Origin: Mycobacterium asiaticum | GTDB taxonomy: Bacteria > Actinomycetota > Actinomycetes > Mycobacteriales > Mycobacteriaceae | Length of the DNA: 64,000 bases | Assembly (NCBI RefSeq): GCF_001673365.1 | Contig: NZ_LZLS01000156.1 | Coordinates: 124,001 to 188,000 of the forward strand | Direction: 5' to 3' | Part shown: positions 51,477-60,554 of the stretch, piece after piece | Numbering within the stretch: position 1 is the stretch's first letter | How the letters are laid out: each line of letters begins with the position of its first letter | Notes under the pieces: model-generated | Told to the model about the DNA's origin: nothing | The model's input: the letters and a program-made list of their open reading frames with translations, nothing else | Database searches by the model: none | Program-made: the position numbers and the translations under genes

Positions 51477-52593
51477 CCTGACCCATCTTGTTCATCACAT
51501 AGGCAAACGTCATCCGGCGCTCAACGTCCATGACTACCACCGAGCCGCCCCAGCCGCCCCAGTAGCAGATCCGCCCATTCGGAATGTCGGGTACCGCTTC
51601 GGGTTTGGGCAACGCAAAGCCGATTCCCCATCGGGCAGGCATCCCCAGTACCAGATCGATGCCATCGGCCTGCTCGGCGAAAATCAACTCGACGGTTTCG
51701 GGTCTGAGCAGCTGAACCCCATTTGCCCTGCCGTTCAGCGAGATTGCCGACAAGGCCCGTACCAGTGAGCGGGCGTTGCCGTGGCCGTTGGCCGCGCCGA
51801 TGTCCGCGCGTCGCCAGGCGGTGGTCTGGGCCGTCAGTGCGGCTTCGGAATTCGGCGCCAGCATTCCGAACGTCTTGCGCATCGGATGGTCTTCCGGCAC
51901 CGCGTCCAGCGGTACGTCCAACGAAGGCGGGGGGATCAGCTCGGCGATACGGCTATCGTCCTCGGGCCGCGCTCCGATCTGAATGTCGGCACCCAGTGGT
52001 GCCGCAATCTCTTGCCGCACGAATTCTTTCAACGTCTGGCCGGTGATGCGGCGGACGATCTCTCCGATGAGGTGGCCGCTCGTCATGACGTGGTAACCGG
52101 AAGCGGTGCCCGGTGCCCACCAGGGCGCTTGCGCGGCCAGGTGCGCGGCGGCCTTGTCCCAGTCGTAGACCTCCTCGATGGTGAATGGCAGTTCCCAACC
52201 CGATACTCCCGAGGTGTGGCTCAACACGTGGCGCACCTGGATATCGTGCTTTCCGTTCGCGGCGAACTCGGGCCAGTAGGCGGCGACGGGAGCGTAGGGG
52301 TCGAGGTCGCCGCGGTCGATCAGCAGCAGCGCGGCGAGCGAGGTGATGTTTTTGGTGCTGGAGAAGACGTTGACGATGGTGTCGTGGTTCCACTGGCGGG
52401 TCTTGGCGCGGTCGACGTATCCACCCCACACGTCGACGACCAGCTCGCCGTCGATGTCCACCGCGATCGCCGCGCCGAGTTCGCCGCCGGTCTCGATCTC
52501 GTCGGCAAGCGCGGCCGCCAGATCGGTAAAGCGAGGGTCGTGGTGTCCGGCTAGGACGGCGCCTACCGCGGCTTCGCAAAACTGTTGAGTCAT
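51379..52593 (-). CDS. Serine beta-lactamase-fold esterase (EstB/Lip family)
   Basis: This 404-residue protein has the SxxK motif 'SSTK', a Tyr motif in 'SGYHVMTSGHLIG', and 'HTSGVSGW'. It belongs to the class C-like serine hydrolases, which in mycobacteria are mostly esterases/lipases and not true beta-lactamases. It has no signal peptide. AAAGGGAG precedes the ATG. Its 3' end overlaps the MFS gene. It is divergent from the large LuxR-cyclase gene. Confidence 0.9.
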   Translation of the reverse strand: MTQQFCEAAVGAVLAGHHDPRFTDLAAALADEIETGGELGAAIAVDIDGELVVDVWGGYVDRAKTRQWNHDTIVNVFSSTKNITSLAALLLIDRGDLDPYAPVAAYWPEFAANGKHDIQVRHVLSHTSGVSGWELPFTIEEVYDWDKAAAHLAAQAPWWAPGTASGYHVMTSGHLIGEIVRRITGQTLKEFVRQEIAAPLGADIQIGARPEDDSRIAELIPPPSLDVPLDAVPEDHPMRKTFGMLAPNSEAALTAQTTAWRRADIGAANGHGNARSLVRALSAISLNGRANGVQLLRPETVELIFAEQADGIDLVLGMPARWGIGFALPKPEAVPDIPNGRICYWGGWGGSVVVMDVERRMTFAYVMNKMGQVTSAGSERTQKYTRLLYQALARTCPADADPRR

Positions 52594-52750
52594 CGGTCTC
52601 CCTTTGTTTGTCCGGTCAACCGAGAATGCGGGCGGGAATGGTCGAAGAGCATTGGTCAGATCGCGTAATTCGCCAGGCGCGCTCGGCTAGCGGATTTATA
52701 CGCATTTGCGCTGATGTTGAACGGGGCCGGCAGTAGGCAGTCTGGCTAGC

Positions 52751-55700
52751 ATGGGTGAATCTGATCCCCGCGCGGACACGCCGCCGATGGACTGGAGCGA
52801 GCTGGGCGTGAGCGAACTGCCGACCGGAACCGTGACGTTGCTGCTGGCTGACGTCGAAGGGTCCACCAGTCTGTGGCAGAGCCGCCCTACCGAGATGACG
52901 GCAGCGGTGGCCCGCCTGGACGCGACGTTGTCGCGACTGGTGGGGGCTCACGACGGCGTGCGTCCGGTGGAGCAAGGGGAGGGCGATAGCTTTGTCATCG
53001 CCTTCAGCCGCGCCAGCGACGCCGCAGCGTGTGCGTTGGCGTTGCAACGCGCGCCGCTGGCGCCGCTTCGGCTGCGAATTGGCTTGCATTCCGGCGAGGT
53101 TCAGCTGCGTGATGATGCCAACTACGTCGGGCCCACCATCAACCGGACCGCCAGGGTGCGCGACCTGGCCCACGGCGGGCAGACGGTGCTGACCGCCGCC
53201 ACCGAGCAGTTGGTGGTCGACCACCTACCGCCTGGGGCCTGGCTTACTGATCTGGGCAGCCATCAGCTGCGCGACTTGACCAGGCCCGAACGCATCCTGC
53301 AGCTGTGCCACCCCGACCTGCGCACCGATTTCCCGCCGCTGCGGTCCTCGAATAGCGCTGTAACACCGCTGCTTCCGACACCGCTGACGAGATTCGTCGG
53401 GCGTGGCGACGAAATCGCGGAGCTACGGCGACTTTTCGGCCTGCACCGGTTGGTCACATTGACCGGCGCGGGCGGCGTGGGCAAGACCCGCCTGGCCATT
53501 GAGCTGGCAGCGCGAATGGCCGAGGAGGCGGACGCCGGGGTCCACTACGTCGACCTGGCCCCCCTGGCCTCCACAGCCGACCCCGGTCTCGTCGAGGCGG
53601 CGGTTGCCAAAGCAATGGGATTGCATGATCAGGCGGGCCGCGCGATCGTCGACGTGCTGGCCGCACGCATCGCCGACCGTGCCGTGCTGATCGTGCTGGA
53701 CAACTGCGAGCACCTCCTGGAGGCGGCCGCGACGCTGGTTGCCGTCTTGTTGAGCCGTTGCCCCGCCCTGCGGCTGTTGGCTACCAGCCGCGAGCCGCTG
53801 CACACGGCCGCAGAGGTGAACTGGCAGGTGCCCTCGCTACCGCTGGCCGACGAGGCCGTCGAGCTGTTCAGCGATCGGGCCCGACTGGTGCGCCCTGACT
53901 TCCTCGTCAGCGAGAGCAATGCGCAGGCGGTTGCCGAGATCTGTAGCCGCCTCGATGGCATGCCGCTAGCCATCGAACTCGCTGCCGCCCGGATGCGCGC
54001 GATGTCGGCGGCCGACATCCGCGACAGCCTGCAAGATCGTTTCTTGCTGCTCACCGGCGGCGCGCAGACCGCCGTACGGCGCCAGCAGACCTTGCGCGCC
54101 TCAGTGGACTGGTCGCACTCAATGCTCACCGACGCCGAGTGCGCCCTGTTCCGCCGGCTGGGTGTGTTCGCCGGGAGCTTCGACCTGGATTCCGCCGTGA
54201 CGATATGCGGTGGGGAGGGTGTGCAGCGCTATCAAGTGCTCGACCAGTTGACCCTGTTGGTAGACAAATCACTGGTCCAGGCCGATGACGTCGCCGACCG
54301 GACCCGCTACCGCTTGCTGGAAACCATACGCGCCTATGCGCTGGAGAAGCTGAACGAGTCCGGTGAAGCCAAGGTGGTGCGCGCCAGGCATCGCGACCAT
54401 TACACCGGTCTGGCCGCCGCGCTGGATGCGCCGACGCGCAACGACTTTCGGCATCACGCCGCGCGACTCGAAGCCGACATCGACAACCTGCGCGCCGCGT
54501 TCAATTACAGCAGTGAAAACCGGGACGTGACAAAGGCTTTGCAGCTGGCATCGTCGCTGCAACCGCTCTGGGAAGGTCGCGGACGGCTGCGGGAGGGGCT
54601 GGCTTGGTTCGATTCGATCCTCGCCCAACCGGATCTTGACGCAGTTGACCCGGCAATACGAGTACGCGCGATAGCCGACTACGCGATGCTGAAATCATTG
54701 ACCGCAACAGCGGAAAACGTCGAGCAGGTGCATCATGCGCTCGAAATCGCCCGCGGGCTAGATGATTCGGCACTACTGGCCAGGATTCTGACTGCCTGCG
54801 GATGCATCGCCATCCTCGACTTCGATTCGGCCGCAGGTTATCTGGCCGAAGCGAGCGAATTGGTCCGCCTGGCGGGCGACGACTGGAGGCTGTGTCAAAT
54901 CCTGGGTCGGCAAGCCTATTTCGCGGCCATGGCCGGTGACCCGGTAGCCGCCAACGCACTAGGTGGCGAAGGGGCCGAGTTGGCTGGTGCTCTCGGCGAC
55001 TGGCTGAGCGAGCACCTGTGCCGTTGGAGCCTAGGCATGTCTCAGATGTTTTGCGCGGATCTGGACGGCGCCGTCGAAACCTTCCGCGCCGTCGTAACCG
55101 ACTGTGAATCCGACGGCGACATGGTCGGCATGATGTTGTGCTTGGTCAGCCTCGGTTGCACGCTGTTCTACCGCGGCGATATTGCCGAAGCGCACGACGT
55201 CGGCCGCGCGGCGATGACGGCTGGGGCAGAACTCGACGACATGTTGGAACTCGCGGCGGCGACCGTGGTGGCCATGGCTGCCGTAGCCGACAGTGATCGT
55301 GCCACCGCCCACGAAGTCGCCACGAAAGTCTGGGCGCATCCTGGCGTCCACCGTGGGACGGTGGCGATCAGTGCTGTGACTCTGTGTGCGCATCTTTACG
55401 GTGACCTGGCCAAGGCGCAGGAATTCGCGGACGAAGGCGTCGCCACCCTGGCCGGCTGGCACAGGATGTGGGCGCTGATCATTCGCGCATACGTCGCGAT
55501 GGACCGCGGTAACTACGACCAAGCTCGCCGAGATGCCCGGCACGCGCTGTCGGAGGCCGCTGGTCGGCTCGGGGTGCCGACTGCCTTGGAGATCCTCGGC
55601 AGGCTGGCGGCTGACGGCAATAGCCAAGCGGACGCGGCCCGGCTGTTCGGTGCCGCCGATGCGATCCGCGCCCGCACCGGCGAATTCCGCTTCCCGATGT

Positions 55701-56056
55701 ACCGCGAGGCCTACCGGGTTGCCGTGGATTTCTGTCGTGACAGTATGGGAGACAACGACTTTCAAGTCGCATGGTCGGAGGGTGCGAAGCTGTCGAGCGA
55801 TGAGGCGATCAGCTATGCGCTGCGCGGGCGTGGTGAACGCAAGCGGCCGGGCGCCGGATGGGCGGCACTGACTCCGACCGAACTCGAGGTCGCGCGCCTG
55901 GTGAGCGAGGGGCTGGCGAACAAGGACATCGCCGAACGTCTGTTCATCTCGCCGCGCACGGTCCAAGCGCACCTGACGCACATGTACACCAAGTTGGGCT
56001 ACACCTCCCGCGTGCAACTGGCCCAGGAAGCGGTGCGCCGAGACCAGCTCGCTTGA
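52751..56056 (+). CDS. Class III cyclase-STAND ATPase-LuxR fusion regulator
   Basis: This 1101-residue protein has a class III nucleotide cyclase domain at residues about 24-185: metal ligands D34 ('LLADVEGSTS') and D79 ('GEGDSF'), and N131/R135 in 'NRTARV'. A STAND/NB-ARC ATPase follows with Walker A 'GAGGVGKT' at 239-246, then a long helical TPR-like region, and a C-terminal LuxR HTH ('LTPTELEVARLVSEGLANKDI', 'SPRTVQAHLTHMY'). M. tuberculosis has several relatives (for example Rv0386). The cyclase core residues appear intact. It may link cAMP synthesis and ligand sensing to transcription. Confidence 0.92.
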   Translation: MGESDPRADTPPMDWSELGVSELPTGTVTLLLADVEGSTSLWQSRPTEMTAAVARLDATLSRLVGAHDGVRPVEQGEGDSFVIAFSRASDAAACALALQRAPLAPLRLRIGLHSGEVQLRDDANYVGPTINRTARVRDLAHGGQTVLTAATEQLVVDHLPPGAWLTDLGSHQLRDLTRPERILQLCHPDLRTDFPPLRSSNSAVTPLLPTPLTRFVGRGDEIAELRRLFGLHRLVTLTGAGGVGKTRLAIELAARMAEEADAGVHYVDLAPLASTADPGLVEAAVAKAMGLHDQAGRAIVDVLAARIADRAVLIVLDNCEHLLEAAATLVAVLLSRCPALRLLATSREPLHTAAEVNWQVPSLPLADEAVELFSDRARLVRPDFLVSESNAQAVAEICSRLDGMPLAIELAAARMRAMSAADIRDSLQDRFLLLTGGAQTAVRRQQTLRASVDWSHSMLTDAECALFRRLGVFAGSFDLDSAVTICGGEGVQRYQVLDQLTLLVDKSLVQADDVADRTRYRLLETIRAYALEKLNESGEAKVVRARHRDHYTGLAAALDAPTRNDFRHHAARLEADIDNLRAAFNYSSENRDVTKALQLASSLQPLWEGRGRLREGLAWFDSILAQPDLDAVDPAIRVRAIADYAMLKSLTATAENVEQVHHALEIARGLDDSALLARILTACGCIAILDFDSAAGYLAEASELVRLAGDDWRLCQILGRQAYFAAMAGDPVAANALGGEGAELAGALGDWLSEHLCRWSLGMSQMFCADLDGAVETFRAVVTDCESDGDMVGMMLCLVSLGCTLFYRGDIAEAHDVGRAAMTAGAELDDMLELAAATVVAMAAVADSDRATAHEVATKVWAHPGVHRGTVAISAVTLCAHLYGDLAKAQEFADEGVATLAGWHRMWALIIRAYVAMDRGNYDQARRDARHALSEAAGRLGVPTALEILGRLAADGNSQADAARLFGAADAIRARTGEFRFPMYREAYRVAVDFCRDSMGDNDFQVAWSEGAKLSSDEAISYALRGRGERKRPGAGWAALTPTELEVARLVSEGLANKDIAERLFISPRTVQAHLTHMYTKLGYTSRVQLAQEAVRRDQLA

Positions 56057-56207
56057 GGCGCTCCCCCTAGCGGTGAGGTCACGTTTCGGTAGGCCTTTGG
56101 TGTGAATTTCGTCAGCTTTCGAGATATCGGCACAACAATGCATTAACCTAAAGTGAACGGAAGGTAAACAAGGTCTAGAACGGCTGGTCAGGGGGAGGTG
56201 ACCCAGG

Positions 56208-57089
56208 ATGGATTTCGGCGCGCTTCCCCCAGAGGTCAATTCCGGCCGGATGCACGCCGGCTCCCGATCGCGGTCGATGCTCGAGGCCGCGCACGCGTGG
56301 GACCGGCTGGCTGACGAACTCTTTGGCACCGTCAACGCCTACCGGTCGACCGTCGCAGCACTGGCCGCCGACGGCTGGCAAGGCTGCGCGGCAGATGCGA
56401 TGTCGGATGCCGCCGCTCCCTATCTGCGCTGGTTGACCCGCACCGCCACCCAGGCTGAGGAGATCGCCGGGCAGGCCAGGGCCGCAGCCGGCGCCTTCGA
56501 CGACGCGCTCGCGGCCACGGTGGCACCCTCGGTCATCGATGCCAACCGGGCCCGCGTGGCGCTGCTGAGTGCCACGAATTCCACGGGGCAATCCACCCCG
56601 GAGATCGCAGCGCTGGAAGCCGACTACGGCGAGATGTGGGCACAGGACGCCGCGGCGATGTACCGCTACGCGGCGGCCTCGGCTGTGGCTGCCACCCTGC
56701 CGACGCTGGCCCCACCAGCGCTGGGCTACAACATGCCCGCGCTGATGGGTTCCGACGAGGACGACGGCATGCCGGCGATGCTGGCCCCGGGAATGCCCGC
56801 GGTGCCCCAGGCCCTACGAAGCCTGGCGGGACCGGTCCGATCGGCCGCGGTCACCTCCGGTATCACCAGGTTGCTACGCCAGTGCAAGTTCGTGTCACCG
56901 ATGAGTCTGTTTGCCTCCGCGATCAGCTCCTCGCGGAGCATGACCTCCTCCGGTGCCTCGGCGCGGCCTAAGCTGCCGGCGCAGCCCGACATGAAGCTGG
57001 CGGTCGGCCAGGGTGTGGTGGTCGGCCGATTGGTGGTGCCACCGAGTTGGGGTGCGGTGGCGATGGGCGTCGTGCGCGCCATCGCTTAA
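56208..57089 (+). CDS. PPE-family protein
   Basis: The protein is 293 residues from an ATG with GGGGGAGG upstream. The N-terminus 'MDFGALPPEVNSGRM' holds the Pro-Pro-Glu motif. The PPE helical domain continues to about 180 with 'DGWQGCAADAM' (WxG) and 'EADYGEMWAQDAAAMY'. Near the end 'GRLVVPPSW' is a variant of the PPE-SVP motif (GxxSVPxxW). It is a likely ESX-5-type export substrate. No PE partner is adjacent, which is unusual but not unique. Confidence 0.93.
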   Translation: MDFGALPPEVNSGRMHAGSRSRSMLEAAHAWDRLADELFGTVNAYRSTVAALAADGWQGCAADAMSDAAAPYLRWLTRTATQAEEIAGQARAAAGAFDDALAATVAPSVIDANRARVALLSATNSTGQSTPEIAALEADYGEMWAQDAAAMYRYAAASAVAATLPTLAPPALGYNMPALMGSDEDDGMPAMLAPGMPAVPQALRSLAGPVRSAAVTSGITRLLRQCKFVSPMSLFASAISSSRSMTSSGASARPKLPAQPDMKLAVGQGVVVGRLVVPPSWGAVAMGVVRAIA

Positions 57090-57112
57090 TCGGCACAGCT
57101 TGCATAGCCTGA

Positions 57113-57835
57113 TCAGACCGCGGAGCCACCGCCATCCACGTGCAATGTCGAACCGGTGATGAAGCTGGCCCGAGGGGAACTCAGGAACAGCACCGCTTCG
57201 GCAATCTCGGCCGCATACGCGGTTCGGCCCAGCGGCAGCGCCTTGCCCAGTTCCTCGTTGACGTCACCCCATGCGGCTTCGACGCCGGCCGTACGGGTCG
57301 GGCCGGGTGCCACACTGTTCACCCGCACCCCACTGGCTCCGAACTCGGCGGCCCATGTCCGGGTGAGGGATTCCAGGGCCGCTTTGGAAGCGCTGTAACC
57401 GGAGGCCCCCGGTACTCCTTTGGAAGCGACCATGGTGGTGACGTTGACAATGCTGCCCTTGCCGCGCTGCAGCATGGCCGGCACCAGCCCGGCTACCAGG
57501 AAATATGCGCCCCGAACGTTCGTGTCGAACATCGTCTCGAATGAGCCCAGGTCCTGATCGACCGTCAGCGCCGAGGGAAAACTCGCGGCGTTGTTGACGA
57601 TGATGTCTACCTCGCCGCACTGCTGAACCAGCGCGGTCACCGAGTCGGCGTCGGCCATGTCGGTTTGGACGAACCGAGCGTTTGCACCAATGGCCTCGAC
57701 GGCCCGCTCGCCGCGGACCGGGTCACGGCCCGAGATGATGACGGCGGCGCCCTCGCTGGCGAGCAGTCGGGCCGATTCCAGCCCGATGCCCGCCGTTCCG
57801 CCGGTGACGACGGCAGTGTGATCGATCAGTTCCAT
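57113..57835 (-). CDS. SDR-family oxidoreductase
   Basis: This 240-residue protein has 'VVTGGTAGIGLES', 'NNAASFPSA', 'YSASKAALE' and 'SFITGSTLHVDGG', a complete classical SDR with NAD(P) site and catalytic Tyr-Lys. The substrate is unknown. It lies 19 bp downstream of an NmrA-like gene, probably in one transcript. The start codon region carries a 17-bp-spaced duplication (57827-57856) that creates a second, out-of-frame ATG. Confidence 0.9.
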   Translation of the reverse strand: MELIDHTAVVTGGTAGIGLESARLLASEGAAVIISGRDPVRGERAVEAIGANARFVQTDMADADSVTALVQQCGEVDIIVNNAASFPSALTVDQDLGSFETMFDTNVRGAYFLVAGLVPAMLQRGKGSIVNVTTMVASKGVPGASGYSASKAALESLTRTWAAEFGASGVRVNSVAPGPTRTAGVEAAWGDVNEELGKALPLGRTAYAAEIAEAVLFLSSPRASFITGSTLHVDGGGSAV

Positions 57836-57854
57836 GGCTGATTCAGTTCCATGG

Positions 57855-58622
57855 CTAACGAGCGCCGCTGGACACCTGTGAGGCCATCCAGTCGGCGAAT
57901 CGGGTCTCGTAGATAGTCACTTCTTCGCCCTCGATCGGGACGATGGTGCCCTCGCCCAGCTCCGCGCCGTAATACTGCGCCGCCGGGTCGGTCACTACCT
58001 CCCGCGGGTCACCAGTTGCGGCAAACCGGTTCCGGATGAAATCGTCCATGCCGGCCTTCTCCGGGCCGGCTATGTTGATGACCCCGTTGACCGGTTCGCT
58101 GGTCGCCGCGCGGGTCACTGCTGTGGCGACATCCGCGGCGGCAATCGGCTGAAACGCCCCGCTCGGCGCGCGGACGGTGTCACCGTCGGCCAGCGAATCG
58201 GCGATGCCGTCAACGAACTCGAAGAACTGGGTCGCTCGCACGATCGTGTACGGACGTCCCGACTCCGCGATTACCTTCTCCTGCGCGATCTTGCCCCGCA
58301 TGTAGCCGCTGTCGCCGGCCCGCTCGGCGCCCACGATCGAGAGCGCGACGTGGTTGCGCACACCGGCTGCGTGCTCCGCTTCCAGGAGGTTGCGACTAGA
58401 GGTGGTGAAGAAGTTCAACACATCCTCGTCGGACCAGGAAGGCGAGTTCGACACGTCGACGACGGCGTCGACGCCGGCCATGGCGTCGGCGACGCCCTCG
58501 CCGGTGAGGCTGTTGACACCGGAACTCGGTGACGCCGCAACGGCCTCGTGTCCCTGCTCGGTGAGGTTGGCTACCACTTGCGATCCGATGAGCCCGGTAC
58601 CGCCGACGACCAGAATCTTCAT
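57855..58622 (-). CDS. NmrA-like atypical SDR (NAD(P)-binding)
   Basis: The protein is 255 residues from the ATG at 58622; an upstream extension is rejected because the Rossmann motif 'MKILVVGGTGLIGSQVV' starts right at this Met. Later parts ('NHVALSIVGAE', 'YTIVRATQFFEF', 'NIAGPEKAGMD') match NmrA/atypical SDR proteins that bind NAD(P) without the full catalytic tetrad. It may sense redox or reduce a quinone-like substrate. It precedes the classical SDR gene. Confidence 0.88.
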   Translation of the reverse strand: MKILVVGGTGLIGSQVVANLTEQGHEAVAASPSSGVNSLTGEGVADAMAGVDAVVDVSNSPSWSDEDVLNFFTTSSRNLLEAEHAAGVRNHVALSIVGAERAGDSGYMRGKIAQEKVIAESGRPYTIVRATQFFEFVDGIADSLADGDTVRAPSGAFQPIAAADVATAVTRAATSEPVNGVINIAGPEKAGMDDFIRNRFAATGDPREVVTDPAAQYYGAELGEGTIVPIEGEEVTIYETRFADWMASQVSSGAR

Positions 58623-58807
58623 TGCACGCCTTTCCAGTTCCCGATTACTTGGCACCTTCAGCATGGTCCGGTCGATGGTCGGGGTGAACCCTTGAGAGTC
58701 CGTAGTCAGTCCGTAGCGGTGTCGGGTATGTGCGCGAGCATCCAGTCCATTGAGCACTCTTCGAGAAACGCGCGAAGTTCTCCCAACTCGGGTCAGATCA
58801 TGTGTAT

Positions 58808-58882
58808 GTATGCCCGCCTCTCAGCGACTGCGTCAAGTCGGTGCGAGGCGGTCGGGGCGGTGTCGCTGAGAGGCGGGCATAC
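58808..58882. repeat. 21-bp perfect inverted repeat at the edge of the tandem repeat locus
   Basis: Positions 58808-58828 and 58862-58882 are exact reverse complements (core GCCCGCCTCTCAGCGAC), separated by 33 bases. The right arm is part of the first 94-bp tandem unit, so an inverted piece of the unit lies directly before the array. It can fold into a strong hairpin. Confidence 0.9.
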
Positions 58883-59105
58883 AGGCACATGCCCCTTCCC
58901 GGTGACAGCTGCGACGCAATGATGCGTCAAGTCGGTGCGAGGCGGTCAGAGCGCTGTCGCTGAGAGGCGGGCATCTAGACATATGCCCCTTCCCGGTCAC
59001 AGCGGCGGCGCAATGATGCGTCAAGTCGGTGCGAGGCGGTTAGAGCGCTGTCGCTGAGAGGCGGGCATCTAGACACATGTCCCTTCCCGGTGACAGCGGC
59101 GACGG
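58831..59105. repeat. 94-bp tandem repeat (VNTR/MIRU-like), about 2.9 copies
   Basis: Units begin at 58831, 58925 and 59019 with CGTCAAGTCGGTGCGAGGCG, exactly 94 bp apart. Each contains CGCTGAGAGGCGGGCAT and a CCCTTCCCGGT block; the third is cut short near 59105. No convincing gene covers them. They fill the 591-bp gap between the NmrA-like and membrane-protein genes, with AT-richer unassigned sequence from 59106 to 59213. Confidence 0.92.
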
Positions 59106-59213
59106 TATGACGGTTGTATATGTTCTGCGTAGAATAATTCAGGAATTGCTCATGCCCGGTTTCGGGTAGCACGGTATACTGGTCGCGAACGATGACTCAG
59201 GACCGGCGGAAAG

Positions 59214-60326
59214 TTATTTGCTTAAGACGCTTTGGATATCGTCAAAGACGAGGCCGGACGTTTCATCTGCGGATAGAAAGAATAACGCACCGAGTGCGAT
59301 AGCGAGGACGATGGCGCCTGGGCGCGCTGCACCGATTATGCGTTGGGTCAATTTGCCATTCGTGCCTGGCATTGAGACCGCGATTATAGTAAAAACCATC
59401 CCTGGACCCAGCAGGCACAGGCCAACTCCGCACCACATCAGATAACTGGGGAAAGTATGTATCCGTGGACTAGTCGCTAGTAAGACCATTATAAATGCCA
59501 AGGCAAGATAGATAATCGTCCATTTCGCGGCTCTGTATATTGATTCCGGTTCGGGCTCGAGACAGTGTCGAGTATCGCTGGAACCGACGGCTCCAGGCTG
59601 CCTGTTGCGACTCTTATCGTAGATTATCCAAAAAGCAAGAATGCAAAGAGTAATCCCGGCGACAGCGACCGCTATCTGTTCTTCGGTCAGTGTTGAAGAA
59701 TGTAGTTGATTCAGCTCGCCATTCATCTCCTCCATAAAACTGAGTGCGTCGGAAATGAGAAAAGCCATCGCCCCGAGCATGACAACTGCGGTGGCTCGAT
59801 TGGCGTAGCGCGTCAGATCACTAAGTGGAGTTCCGTCTGCCGGCTGTTGGTGCCAAGCGATCATCCAAGTAGTGCCGGCGACAAGAATTACCACGCCGAG
59901 CGCAAGCATTCCTGCTGCAGGCATAAACTGCAACCACGCTCTTTCGCAAACCTGTTGCGTAATCTGTTGGGCATGTATTGCCGCATCTGGCGTAACAGTT
60001 GTTAAAGCGTTGCCTGTCGCTGAGGCGGGAGAAGTAGATAAATTTATGTCAGATTCTGGTGGTTTCGTAGCGGCAACTAATCCGAAGAAATAAGCATCTT
60101 GTCCAAGGACGACGATGGCCAAACCGAGCAGGATAATCGCCTCTTTGATGCGGCTCCTCACTCCATTCTGCATAGACATGGTCAAAATCGTGGTTATCGC
60201 TAGTATTGTAAAGCCTGCAAAAACACCCGCCAGTTGCGCGTTAGGCACCGAGAAATCGATGATGCTCCATGGGTGATCTTCTGATATGCAGCGTCCATCC
60301 AGAGCGGCCGATGTGGCGTTGCTCAT
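59214..60326 (-). CDS. Hypothetical polytopic membrane protein, AT-richer than neighbours
   Basis: The protein is 370 residues from the ATG at 60326, with GGGGGGATCC upstream. About eight hydrophobic helices are visible, for example near 24-45 ('LAGVFAGFTILAITTIL'), 57-78, 130-150, 180-200, 222-242, 275-295, 300-325 and 340-360. A loop after helix 2 is Ser/Thr/Ala-rich and outward-looking. No known family is recognised. Codon use is far less GC-biased than in flanking genes, pointing to recent transfer. Confidence 0.68.
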   Translation of the reverse strand: MSNATSAALDGRCISEDHPWSIIDFSVPNAQLAGVFAGFTILAITTILTMSMQNGVRSRIKEAIILLGLAIVVLGQDAYFFGLVAATKPPESDINLSTSPASATGNALTTVTPDAAIHAQQITQQVCERAWLQFMPAAGMLALGVVILVAGTTWMIAWHQQPADGTPLSDLTRYANRATAVVMLGAMAFLISDALSFMEEMNGELNQLHSSTLTEEQIAVAVAGITLCILAFWIIYDKSRNRQPGAVGSSDTRHCLEPEPESIYRAAKWTIIYLALAFIMVLLATSPRIHTFPSYLMWCGVGLCLLGPGMVFTIIAVSMPGTNGKLTQRIIGAARPGAIVLAIALGALFFLSADETSGLVFDDIQSVLSK

Positions 60327-60554
60327 TAGGATCCCCCCGGGGCGGCGCAATGGACCCAGCTCAGTGGCCGCAATTCTACGTGGGTGCATATGCCACGCAC
60401 AACGCACATTCTTCGTCGGCAGTTCACCCGTCGATCAATCAGCTTTCCCGTAGATGTAGCCGGTGACCACCCTCGTGCGTCGGTGCCACATCGAAAGGCG
60501 CAATCTACCGCCCCTAAATACCGCGTGATCCCTCCATTGAACGGCACGGCGTAT

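Noticed and set aside
55031..56335. Antisense frame opposite the LuxR end of the cyclase fusion
   Set aside because: The plus-strand LuxR HTH is unmistakable and the antisense frame is low-complexity.
58808..59105. CRISPR array
   Set aside because: Units are contiguous 94-bp tandem copies without unique spacers, and no cas genes are nearby.
58801..59172. Small minus-strand frames inside the 94-bp repeats
   Set aside because: They repeat with the DNA unit, have no ribosome sites and no resemblance to known proteins.
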